Assembly: GCA_900552845.1 (NCBI GenBank)
Contig: USBC01000104.1
Location: 1 to 6,605, forward strand
From: an uncultured Oscillospiraceae bacterium
GTDB taxonomy: Bacteria; Bacillota; Clostridia; Oscillospirales; Ruminococcaceae
Direction of reading: 5' to 3'
Length of the DNA stretch: 6,605 nt
Notes under the pieces: generated by a model
The model's input: the letters and a program-made list of their open reading frames with translations, nothing else
Databases searched by the model: none
What the model was told of the DNA's origin: nothing
In this document: positions 1 through 5,676 of the stretch, piece after piece
Position numbering within the stretch: the stretch's first letter is position 1
Layout of the letters: each line of letters begins with the position of its first letter
Made by a program: the position numbers and the translations under genes

Positions 1-1
1 G

Positions 2-421
2 GATATCCGCTTTGCCGTGCTGCCGATGGCGCTGGGGCTTATCCCGCTGCTGCTGATCCGTTGGCGGCTGAACCTGCTGACGCTGGGCGAGGAGGAGGCG
101 CGTGCCCTTGGTATTAATACCGCCCTGCTGCGGCTTATCATTGTTGTCTGCTCGACGCTGATTACTGCCGCCGCCGTTTCGGTCAGCGGTCTCATTGGTT
201 GGGTCGGGCTGGTCATTCCTCACCTGTGCCGCCGGTATATCGGTAATGACTACCGCAAGCTGCTGCCCGCTTCGATGCTGTTCGGGGCGACCTTCCTGCT
301 GCTGGTGGATAACATCAGCCGGAACCTTTTGGCGGTGGAGATCCCGATTGGAATTCTGACTGCCTTTATCGGTGCGCCGTTCTTTATCTACCTGATGCAC
401 CAGAAAGGAGGCGGCGCATGA
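2..421 (+). CDS. FecCD/BtuC-type ABC transporter permease, C-terminal part
   Basis: The frame is open from base 2, so the gene begins outside the window; the 139 residues seen are roughly the last 40% of a family protein of about 330 residues. It is an inner-membrane subunit that forms the translocation channel of a metal-chelate, heme or corrinoid importer. Visible family marks are the cytoplasmic coupling stretch LGEEEARALGIN, which contacts the ATPase, the conserved GLIGWVGLVIPHLCRR segment, and the C-terminal EIPIGILTAFIGAPFF segment. Several hydrophobic membrane helices alternate with short basic loops. The TGA stop overlaps the ATG of the ATPase gene in ATGA, and the ATPase ribosome-binding site (AAAGGAGG, 404-411) lies inside this gene, so the two are translationally coupled. 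An internal GTG at 17 is not the real start, because homology continues upstream in frame. Family assignment is firm; the substrate is not known. Confidence 0.93.
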   Translation, partial: DIRFAVLPMALGLIPLLLIRWRLNLLTLGEEEARALGINTALLRLIIVVCSTLITAAAVSVSGLIGWVGLVIPHLCRRYIGNDYRKLLPASMLFGATFLLLVDNISRNLLAVEIPIGILTAFIGAPFFIYLMHQKGGGA

Positions 422-1203
422 GCTATCCCGCAATAGAAGCCAAGGAAGTACGCTTCTCCTACGGAAAAAATGAAATTCTGCACGGAGTGGATTTTGCCGC
501 CGAGCGGGGACAGCTGATTGCCGTGCTGGGCCCCAACGGTGCGGGAAAAAGCACGCTGTTCCGCTGCCTGCTGGGGCTGTATGGCAGCTACCGCGGCAGC
601 ATAACCATAGATGGGCGGGAGGTAAAGACCCTGCAGCCGCGGGAGATCGCAGCGAAGGTTGCCTATATCCCGCAGACGCATACCCCGACCTTTCACTACA
701 CGGTGCTGGAGATGGTGCTGATGGGCACCACCCACCGGGTGCGGGGACTGCAAAGCCCCGGTGAAAAGGAGCTTGCCATCGCGCGCGGCGCATTGGCGCA
801 GGTGGGCATAGCCGACATGGAGAGACGCAGCTATGGCAGGCTTTCCGGCGGCGAGCAGCAGCTTGTGCTGATTGCACGGGCGTTGGCGCAGCAGACCGAG
901 CTGCTGATTATGGACGAGCCGACCAGCAGCCTGGACTACGGCAACCAGCTGCGGGTGATGCAGCGGGTGAAGGGGCTGGCGCAGCAGGGGTATACCATTC
1001 TGCTTTCCAGCCACAACCCGCAGCAGGCGCTGCTGTTTGCCGACCGCATTCTGGCGCTGCATGAGGGCGTGATTTGCGCCGACGGTACACCGGAGGAGGT
1101 CATTACCGCAGAGCTGCTGGAGATGCTGTACGGCATCAAGACCCGCCTGACGGTCTCTGAGGAGGGACGGCTGATCGTCCCCTTGCTGAAGGAGGGAGAC
1201 TGA
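418..1203 (+). CDS. FecE/BtuD-type ABC transporter ATP-binding protein
   Basis: A 261-residue nucleotide-binding subunit that powers import through the upstream permease from the cytoplasmic side. All expected motifs are intact: Walker A GPNGAGKST (38-46), Q-loop Gln86 in YIPQ, signature LSGGEQQ (142-148), Walker B LLIMDEP (162-168), D-loop SSLD (170-173) and switch His199 in SSHNP. The length is normal for the FecE/FhuC/BtuD family. The start at 418 is supported by AAAGGAGG at 404-411 and by the ATGA overlap with the permease stop. The gene ends with TGA at 1201-1203, whose final A is the first base of the methyltransferase ATG; the ribosome-binding site for that gene (AAGGAGG, 1189-1195) sits inside this one. 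The last ~50 residues form the short regulatory tail common in this family. Function is clear; the ligand is not. Confidence 0.95.
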   Translation: MSYPAIEAKEVRFSYGKNEILHGVDFAAERGQLIAVLGPNGAGKSTLFRCLLGLYGSYRGSITIDGREVKTLQPREIAAKVAYIPQTHTPTFHYTVLEMVLMGTTHRVRGLQSPGEKELAIARGALAQVGIADMERRSYGRLSGGEQQLVLIARALAQQTELLIMDEPTSSLDYGNQLRVMQRVKGLAQQGYTILLSSHNPQQALLFADRILALHEGVICADGTPEEVITAELLEMLYGIKTRLTVSEEGRLIVPLLKEGD

Positions 1204-1919
1204 TGTTCCTGTGGAATGAGGATATGATCCGCTTTTTGCGGGACGCGAGCGAGCAAAGCGACTACCACCGCCTGCTGGCGGGATACCTTGCCGAGCGGCT
1301 GCCCGAAAATGCCCATGTGTGTGACGCCGGTTGCGGACTGGGTTATCTCAGCCTGCGGCTTGCCCCTTACTGCCGGCAGGTAACGGCAGCTGATGTGAGT
1401 ACCGACGCGCTGGCGGTGCTGCGGGAAAACTGCAAAAAAGAAGGCATCGCCAATATTGAAACACGCTGCGGCGAGATTGAACAGCTTGCACCGGAGACCC
1501 CGTATGATGCGATGGTTTTCTGTTTCTTCGGTACCGGAAATGAAGCCCTGCGCATTGCAAAGGCGCAATGCCGCGGCCCGGTCGTCATCATTAAAAAGGC
1601 GTGGAACGAGCATCGCTTCTCTATCGGGAAGCAGAAAATGGGCCACGAACGCTATGCGGATACGCTGGCGCTGCTGAAGGAATATGGAATCCCCCACCAA
1701 GGTGAGACGCTGGCGCTGGAGATGGGACAGCCCTTCCGGAGTATTGCGGACGCCTGCCGCTTCTTTGAAATCTATAATAAAAGCGGCGAAGCCGTGACCG
1801 AGGAGGCAGTGTGCGCCCGTTTGGAAGCTACAGGGGACGACAACTTCCCGTGGTACCTGCCGCAGCCCAAGGAAATGGGCATTATACTGTTGGACAGCAG
1901 GAATATTCCTGAGCTATAA
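1203..1919 (+). CDS. Class I SAM-dependent methyltransferase within the ABC importer operon
   Basis: A 238-residue protein with a Rossmann-type methyltransferase fold. The SAM-binding motif I is VCDAGCGLGYLSL (39-51), with DAGCGLG at 41-47. An acidic residue at the end of the second strand (Asp64 in AADVS) would contact the SAM ribose. The motif IV region is YDAMVFCFFG (101-110), which lacks the NPPY signature of amino-group DNA or protein methyltransferases, so a small-molecule acceptor is more likely. The C-terminal half holds aromatic-rich stretches (RFFEIY near 186; FPWYLPQP near the end) that may line an acceptor pocket. The gene overlaps the ATPase by 1 nt and has its own AAGGAGG site, so it is co-translated with the transporter. 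I infer that it acts on the imported ligand or a derivative (chelator, tetrapyrrole or metalloid), but nothing in the sequence names the acceptor. Lysine codons are split evenly between AAA and AAG, unlike the next gene. Confidence 0.85.
   Translation: MFLWNEDMIRFLRDASEQSDYHRLLAGYLAERLPENAHVCDAGCGLGYLSLRLAPYCRQVTAADVSTDALAVLRENCKKEGIANIETRCGEIEQLAPETPYDAMVFCFFGTGNEALRIAKAQCRGPVVIIKKAWNEHRFSIGKQKMGHERYADTLALLKEYGIPHQGETLALEMGQPFRSIADACRFFEIYNKSGEAVTEEAVCARLEATGDDNFPWYLPQPKEMGIILLDSRNIPEL
1898..1911. repeat. 14-bp perfect palindrome before the binding-protein gene
   Basis: CAGGAATATTCCTG reads the same on both strands. It lies in the last codons of the methyltransferase gene, about 50 bp upstream of the binding-protein start. 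It could be an operator or a chance palindrome: roughly 0.4 perfect 14-mers would be expected in a random window of this size. No promoter was recognised around it. Confidence 0.3.
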
Positions 1920-1961
1920 ATGATCCAAAATTGACCCGAAATGTAAAAGGAGACACGAACC

Positions 1962-3056
1962 ATGAAAAAGATGTTGAGCATTCTGCTGGCAGTCATGATG
2001 ATTGCCATGCTGGCGCTGACCGGCTGCGGACAGGAGAACCCTGCCCCGACCCCCGATCCCGAGCCCACGACCCGTACCTTTACCGACTCGCTGGGTCGTG
2101 AGGTCACCCTGCCTGCGAATCTTTCCAAGATCGCCATTTCCGGCCCTCTGGCGCAGATCGTTGTTTTTGCCATTGCTCCCGAAATGATGGTGGGCATTGC
2201 TAACGACTGGGCAGCGGAAGCCAAGGGACTGATCCCCGATGAGTACTACAACCTGCCTAAGCTGGGGCAGCTGTACGGCGGCAAGGGCGAACTGAACCTG
2301 GAGACCCTGCTGCAATCCGGCGCCGAGGTGGTTATTGACGTGGGCGAGCAGAAGGGCAGCATGGTTGATGACCTGAATGCCCTGCAGGAGCAGACCGGTA
2401 TCCCCTTTGTTCATATTGACTGCTACACCGGCAGCATGGGCGACACCTACCGCGCGCTGGGTACCCTGCTGGGCAAGGAGACCGAGGGCAACGCACTGGG
2501 TGAATATTGCGACAAGGTTTATAGCCGCACCAATGAGATTGCAAACAGCGTAGAGAAGGTAAACCTGCTGTACTGCCTGGGTGACAAGGGCGAGAATGTC
2601 ATTGCCAAGGGCAGCTACCATGCCGAGGTTATCGACCTGCTCTCCAACAATCTGGCTGTCGTAGAGTCTCCTTCCTCCAAGGGCACCGGCAATGAGGTGG
2701 ATATGGAGCAGATCCTTGCCTGGAATCCTGATGTTATTCTGTTTGCGCCCGGCAGCATATATGCCACCGTTGGCGAGGACACCGCCTGGAAGAACGTCAC
2801 CGCCATCAGAGAGGGGCGTTACTATGAAGTCCCCAACGGCCCCTACAACTGGATGGGCTTCCCCCCCAGCGTGCAGCGTATGCTGGGTATGATGTGGCTG
2901 GCGGAGCTGCTGTACCCCGAGGCTGCCGGCTATGATCTGCAGGCTGAGATCACTGAGTACTTCAAGCTGTTCTATCACACCGACCTGACCGCGGACGCCT
3001 ACAATGCTCTGGTCGCCAATTCCATCGGCGTACTGAACGCCAAAGCCGCCGCGTAA
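1962..3056 (+). CDS. ABC importer substrate-binding lipoprotein (FecB/BtuF/HemV-like)
   Basis: A 364-residue extracellular solute-binding protein that should deliver ligand to the upstream permease and ATPase. The N-terminus is a lipoprotein signal: MKK, a hydrophobic stretch, then lipobox LTGC (19-22), with Cys22 as the lipidated residue. A Pro-rich linker (about 23-37) leads to the family start TFTDSLGREVTLP (39-51). Later family features are a second-lobe WNPDVILF stretch and PYNWMGFPPS (294-303), followed by the long C-terminal helix with LLYPE. This last block resembles metal, heme or molybdate-type members, but does not fix the ligand. The start is set by AAAAGGAGA at 1945-1953 and the signal peptide. 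The gap of 42 nt from the methyltransferase holds no evident promoter. Codon choice is strongly biased (14 of 16 Lys are AAG), unlike the methyltransferase, which fits higher expression of the binding protein. Confidence 0.93.
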   Translation: MKKMLSILLAVMMIAMLALTGCGQENPAPTPDPEPTTRTFTDSLGREVTLPANLSKIAISGPLAQIVVFAIAPEMMVGIANDWAAEAKGLIPDEYYNLPKLGQLYGGKGELNLETLLQSGAEVVIDVGEQKGSMVDDLNALQEQTGIPFVHIDCYTGSMGDTYRALGTLLGKETEGNALGEYCDKVYSRTNEIANSVEKVNLLYCLGDKGENVIAKGSYHAEVIDLLSNNLAVVESPSSKGTGNEVDMEQILAWNPDVILFAPGSIYATVGEDTAWKNVTAIREGRYYEVPNGPYNWMGFPPSVQRMLGMMWLAELLYPEAAGYDLQAEITEYFKLFYHTDLTADAYNALVANSIGVLNAKAAA

Positions 3057-3070
3057 CCGCAGTTTTTCCG

Positions 3071-3107
3071 AAATGTCCGGTCATTTTGCGATGACCGGAC
3101 ATTTTTT
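3071..3107 (+). terminator. Intrinsic terminator of the importer operon
   Basis: The stem AAATGTCCGGTCAT (3071-3084) pairs perfectly over 14 bp with ATGACCGGACATTT (3091-3104), around a 6-nt loop TTTGCG. It ends in a run of six T (3102-3107). It starts 15 nt after the binding-protein stop, so it should end the operon and insulate the regulator gene downstream. Confidence 0.92.
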
Positions 3108-3118
3108 CGGGCTGAAAA

Positions 3119-3150
3119 CCGAATGACGGTTCGGCATTTACAAACGAACC
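3119..3150. promoter_or_regulatory. Candidate operator: overlapping CGAA/TTCG half-sites upstream of the IclR-type gene
   Basis: Three half-sites of alternating direction lie just before the -35 box: CCGAA (3119-3123), GGTTCGG (3128-3134) and CGAACC (3145-3150). They form two inverted repeats, CCGAA-N6-TTCGG and GGTTCG-N11-CGAACC, which share the central half-site. IclR regulators commonly bind palindromes at their own promoters, so autoregulation is a reasonable inference. The position immediately upstream of -35 would suit either activation or DNA looping. There is no experimental or comparative support in the window. Confidence 0.35.
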
Positions 3151-3153
3151 ATC

Positions 3154-3182
3154 TTGTATCTGCTGAAAAAAGGCGCTATAAT
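3154..3182 (+). promoter_or_regulatory. SigA-type promoter for the IclR-family gene
   Basis: The -35 element TTGTAT (3154-3159) and the consensus -10 TATAAT (3177-3182) are separated by an ideal 17 bp. Transcription would start near 3189, giving a leader of about 40 nt before the ATG at 3231. It is the only near-consensus promoter I recognised in the window, and it follows the operon terminator, so the regulator appears to be transcribed independently. Confidence 0.85.
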
Positions 3183-3230
3183 AAAACATAGGCATTATTC
3201 TTTTGCAAACCAAACGAGGAGGAACAGGAC

Positions 3231-3998
3231 ATGATGCAGGAGGCAGGCGGACGGGTACAATCCATAGAAAAGGCGGTAAAGATCCTTGAAATCCTTGCTG
3301 AGACGGGCGCACCGATGCCGCTGCGGGAGATTGCAAGGCGTACCAACCTACCCAAAAGCACCCTGCATGGCATCATTTCCACGCTGCGCCAGACCGGTCT
3401 GGTGGAGCAATCCGCCGAGGACGGCTGCTACGGGCTGGGGCTGCATCTGTTTGAACTGGGCTGCTCTGCCAGCGGCAGCCGGGACATCACCGCTGTGAGC
3501 CGCCCCTTTTTGCAGAGCCTTGCCACCCGTGCGGGTGAGACGGCGTTTCTTGCCGCACTGGACGGCACCGATGCCCTGCTGCTGGAGGTCACGGAGGCGC
3601 CCAATCCGCTGCGCGTCGCGCTGGGTCCCGGTACCCGTCTGCCGCTGCACTGTACGGCGCAGGGGAAAGTATTTCTGGCTTGGAATGAAAACCTGATGCG
3701 GCAGGTGATCCGATTACAGCCGGTTGCCTATACGCCGCACACCCATGTCACTGCCGAACAGCTGCAAGCCGACGCTGTCGCTACCCGCGAACGGGGCTAT
3801 GCAGTAGAGGACGGTGAGCACCGCATCGGGCTGCGCGCCCTTGCCGCACCGATCCCCGACGCAGACGGGCTGGTGCGCTATGCCATTGGTGTGGTGGGTA
3901 TGTTCCGGCGGGTACAATCGGAGGAATTTACCACAGCCGCCCATTTGACGCTGGAGGCCTCCCGTGCCATTGCCGCCGCTTTGCAGCGGAGACCGTAG
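3231..3998 (+). CDS. IclR-family transcriptional regulator
   Basis: A 255-residue cytoplasmic DNA-binding regulator, the normal length for the family. The N-terminal winged helix-turn-helix spans about 9-70: SIEKAVKILEIL, then LREIARRTNLP with the recognition helix around 41-53 (PKSTLHGIISTLR), and the wing at GCYGLGLHLFELG (65-77). The C-terminal effector-binding domain shows the family blocks PLHCTAQGK (138-146), ERGYAVEDGEHRIG (187-200) and AAPI (205-208). The effector cannot be read from sequence. The start is chosen from GAGGAGGA at 3216-3223, 7 nt before ATG 3231; the next codon is also ATG (3234), but spacing favours the first. The gene has its own promoter and terminators on both sides, so it is monocistronic. 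Its target is unknown: it could control itself, the importer operon upstream, the convergent hydrogenase unit, or a distant pathway. Confidence 0.93.
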   Translation: MMQEAGGRVQSIEKAVKILEILAETGAPMPLREIARRTNLPKSTLHGIISTLRQTGLVEQSAEDGCYGLGLHLFELGCSASGSRDITAVSRPFLQSLATRAGETAFLAALDGTDALLLEVTEAPNPLRVALGPGTRLPLHCTAQGKVFLAWNENLMRQVIRLQPVAYTPHTHVTAEQLQADAVATRERGYAVEDGEHRIGLRALAAPIPDADGLVRYAIGVVGMFRRVQSEEFTTAAHLTLEASRAIAAALQRRP

Positions 3999-4020
3999 TG
4001 GAATAAGCGAAACAACTTGA

Positions 4021-4047
4021 GCCGTCCCGATGGGGGACGGCTTTTTT
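4021..4047 (+). terminator. Intrinsic terminator of the IclR-family gene
   Basis: GCCGTCCC (4021-4028) pairs perfectly with GGGACGGC (4034-4041) around a 5-nt loop, followed at once by six T (4042-4047). It lies 22 nt after the TAG stop of the regulator. Confidence 0.92.
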
Positions 4048-4051
4048 GTGA

Positions 4052-4069
4052 GGGGCAGGCAGCTGCCCC
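4052..4069. repeat. Small GC-rich hairpin next to the cloverleaf element
   Basis: GGGGCAG (4052-4058) and CTGCCCC (4063-4069) pair perfectly around the 4-nt loop GCAG. There is no T-run on either side, so it is not an obvious terminator. It is followed by the 8-bp palindrome GCATATGC (4070-4077), whose last base opens the cloverleaf element. It may be part of that same mobile or structural repeat. Confidence 0.6.
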
Positions 4070-4076
4070 GCATATG

Positions 4077-4153
4077 CGCCCGCAGGGCAAGCCGCCTGCG
4101 GCGGCTTCGGCGCGAAGCGCCGGCTCCGGCGAAGCCGGAGCGCCCTGCGGGCG
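4077..4153. repeat. Cloverleaf-forming palindromic intergenic element
   Basis: The outer stem CGCCCGCAGGGC (4077-4088) pairs perfectly with GCCCTGCGGGCG (4142-4153). Between the arms lie three back-to-back perfect hairpins: AAGCCGCC/GGCGGCTT with loop TGC (4089-4107), CGGCGC/GCGCCG with loop GAA (4108-4122), and GCTCCGGC/GCCGGAGC with loop GAA (4123-4141). No nucleotide is unpaired at the junction, so the 77 nt can form an ideal four-helix cross, leaving only the 9 loop bases single-stranded. Hairpins two and three both contain GCGAAGC, a heptamer known to form an exceptionally stable DNA mini-hairpin. It contains no open reading frame of its own that I would support and has no tRNA features. 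It lies between two convergent genes and their terminators, the usual place for REP/BIME-like repeats. Whether it is repeated in the genome cannot be seen here. Confidence 0.8.
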
Positions 4154-4170
4154 TTGTGCCACTGCAGGCT

Positions 4171-4203
4171 AAAAAAGACGCGCTCTGCCGATTGGCAGAG
4201 CGC
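4171..4203 (-). terminator. Intrinsic terminator of the hydrogenase unit
   Basis: Read on the minus strand, GCGCTCTGCC (4194-4203) pairs perfectly over 10 bp with GGCAGAGCGC (4180-4189) around a 4-nt loop. After a 3-nt gap comes a run of six T (the A-run 4171-4176 on the plus strand). It lies 17 nt beyond the TAA stop of the hydrogenase gene. Confidence 0.88.
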
Positions 4204-4220
4204 ATGGCTTTTGCTTCGTA

Positions 4221-5657
4221 TTATGGCTGCGGCTTTTGTTCCAATGCCGCAAGTGCATCGGAAATGGTTTTTTCGTTTGCCTCCATGCCGTATTTATCGA
4301 CCTCGGCACGGCTGCGGGGGCCGTGGGTCAGGCAGCCCGCCCCGCCGATACAGCCGCCGGTACACGCCATTCCCTCGATAAAATTGGCGTCCAACAGGTT
4401 TTTACTCTTTTTAAGCAGGGCGATGCGGCACTGCTCGATACCGTCGCAGGAAGCGGCTTTCAGCTCGAAATCGGTGTTACCATGCTCCTTAATGCCCTGC
4501 TCAACTGCTTCCGCCAAGCCGCCGCAGCGGGCAAAAATACGTCCGAAGTAGGAGGCTTCGTCCAGCACGCTTTCCTCCAGTGCGGTAATATCAATCTCGC
4601 GGCTGTCAAAGAGCGCCTGCAGCTCCTCAAAGGTTATGGCAGCATCCACATAGGGACGCACCTCCGGTTTTTGTGCTTCACCTTTTTTGGCGGTACATGG
4701 ACCGATGAACACCACCCGCGATGCTTCGTCCTTCTCCTTGAGGTAGCGGGCGATGGTTGCCATAGGGGAAAGATTGTGAGAAATATAGGGTTTCATTTCC
4801 GGAAAAGCCTTTTCGATATAGCTGACAAAGCCGGGACAGCAGGAGCTGGTCAAAAAGCCCTTTTCCACCAACTCGCGGCTTTCGGCATCGGCGACCATAT
4901 CGGCACCCAGCGCTGCCTCCGCCACTGCGTAGAAGCCCAGTCGGCGCAATCCGGTGACGACCTGCCCCAGCCTGTCATAGGTAAACTGGCTGGAGATAGA
5001 GGGCGCAATGACGGCGTAGACATGGTATTTTCGATTTTCCTCACTCTTTTTGATCATGTCGATGACATTGAGGATATAGGATTTATCGGTGATAGCGCCG
5101 AAGGGGCACTGGTACACGCACGCCCCGCAGGAAATGCAGGTATCGTTATCAATGGCTGCCGCCTTATTTTCGTTCATGGTGATCGCCTTGATTTTACAGG
5201 CGTTTTCGCAGGGGCGCTTGCGATCCACAATGGCGGAATAGGGACAGACCCGTGCGCAGGCACCGCAATCCACGCATTTTGCTTTATCAATGTACGCCAC
5301 ATGGTTATGGAAGCTGATGGCACCCTTGGGACAGACGTCCTCACAGCGGCGTGCCAAACACCCTCGGCAGGAGTTGGTGACCTCATAGCCGCCCATGGGG
5401 CACTCATCACAGGCAATATCAATGACCTCGATGACATTTGGGTTCTGCTTATTGCCGCCCATTGCCATGCGCACCCGTTCGCTGAGGATTGCTCGCTCCT
5501 TGTAGACGCAGCAATAAATGGTCTCGGCATTGCGGGGCGCCAGCTCCCGCGGGATCGACAGCACATTATCCAGCAAAGTATCGTTCCACGCCTGCCGCGC
5601 CACCTCCCGCAGCACCTTGTATTTGAGATACTGTACCTTGGTATCAAACTTTCTCAT
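4221..5657 (-). CDS. Monomeric [FeFe] hydrogenase, group B-like, with ferredoxin-type clusters
   Basis: A 478-residue cytoplasmic iron-sulfur protein expected to interconvert H2 with protons and electrons at an H-cluster. The N-terminal part is Cys-rich: C83/C86, CRGCLARRCEDVCP (97-110), CVDCGACARVCP (128-139), C150/C154 and CISCGACVYQCP (174-185), so at least three [4Fe-4S] clusters are likely. The H-domain blocks are L1 TSSCCPGF (270-277), L2 IGPCTAKKGE (318-327) and L3 EGMACTGGCIGG (428-439). C274, C321, C432 and C436 match the H-cluster ligands, and C273 matches the proton-relay Cys. L1 and L2 differ from the catalytic group A forms (TSCCPxW, MPC), as in group B proteins. There is no PAS domain, unlike group C sensors. 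The start has AGGGGGAG just upstream (near 5663-5670). The phosphatase gene ends 19 nt upstream, so they form one operon. No HydE, HydF or HydG maturase is present here. Confidence 0.93.
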   Translation of the reverse strand: MRKFDTKVQYLKYKVLREVARQAWNDTLLDNVLSIPRELAPRNAETIYCCVYKERAILSERVRMAMGGNKQNPNVIEVIDIACDECPMGGYEVTNSCRGCLARRCEDVCPKGAISFHNHVAYIDKAKCVDCGACARVCPYSAIVDRKRPCENACKIKAITMNENKAAAIDNDTCISCGACVYQCPFGAITDKSYILNVIDMIKKSEENRKYHVYAVIAPSISSQFTYDRLGQVVTGLRRLGFYAVAEAALGADMVADAESRELVEKGFLTSSCCPGFVSYIEKAFPEMKPYISHNLSPMATIARYLKEKDEASRVVFIGPCTAKKGEAQKPEVRPYVDAAITFEELQALFDSREIDITALEESVLDEASYFGRIFARCGGLAEAVEQGIKEHGNTDFELKAASCDGIEQCRIALLKKSKNLLDANFIEGMACTGGCIGGAGCLTHGPRSRAEVDKYGMEANEKTISDALAALEQKPQP

Positions 5658-5676
5658 GGGTTCTCCCCCTGCTTTA

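Noticed and set aside
388..1700. Two long minus-strand frames over the ATPase and methyltransferase genes
   Set aside because: They are shadows of well-supported plus-strand genes with intact catalytic motifs; no start signals or domains support them.
1920..1961. A separate promoter in the gap before the binding-protein gene
   Set aside because: No -35/-10 pair with acceptable spacing was found in the 42-nt gap; only the ribosome-binding site is clear.
1914..2978. Minus-strand open frame of 354 codons opposite the binding protein
   Set aside because: The plus-strand gene has a signal peptide, lipobox, ribosome-binding site and family motifs; the antisense frame has none and would run into the same bases.
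4077..4153. The cloverleaf as a tRNA gene or integron attC site
   Set aside because: It has the wrong arm lengths, three-base loops, no T-loop or anticodon-loop sequence and no CCA end for a tRNA; there is no integrase gene or attC core site nearby.
4030..4551. Plus-strand frame of 173 codons beginning in the IclR terminator and crossing the cloverleaf element
   Set aside because: It starts within a terminator hairpin, translates palindromic repeat DNA into Arg/Ala/Pro-rich sequence, and then runs antisense to the hydrogenase.
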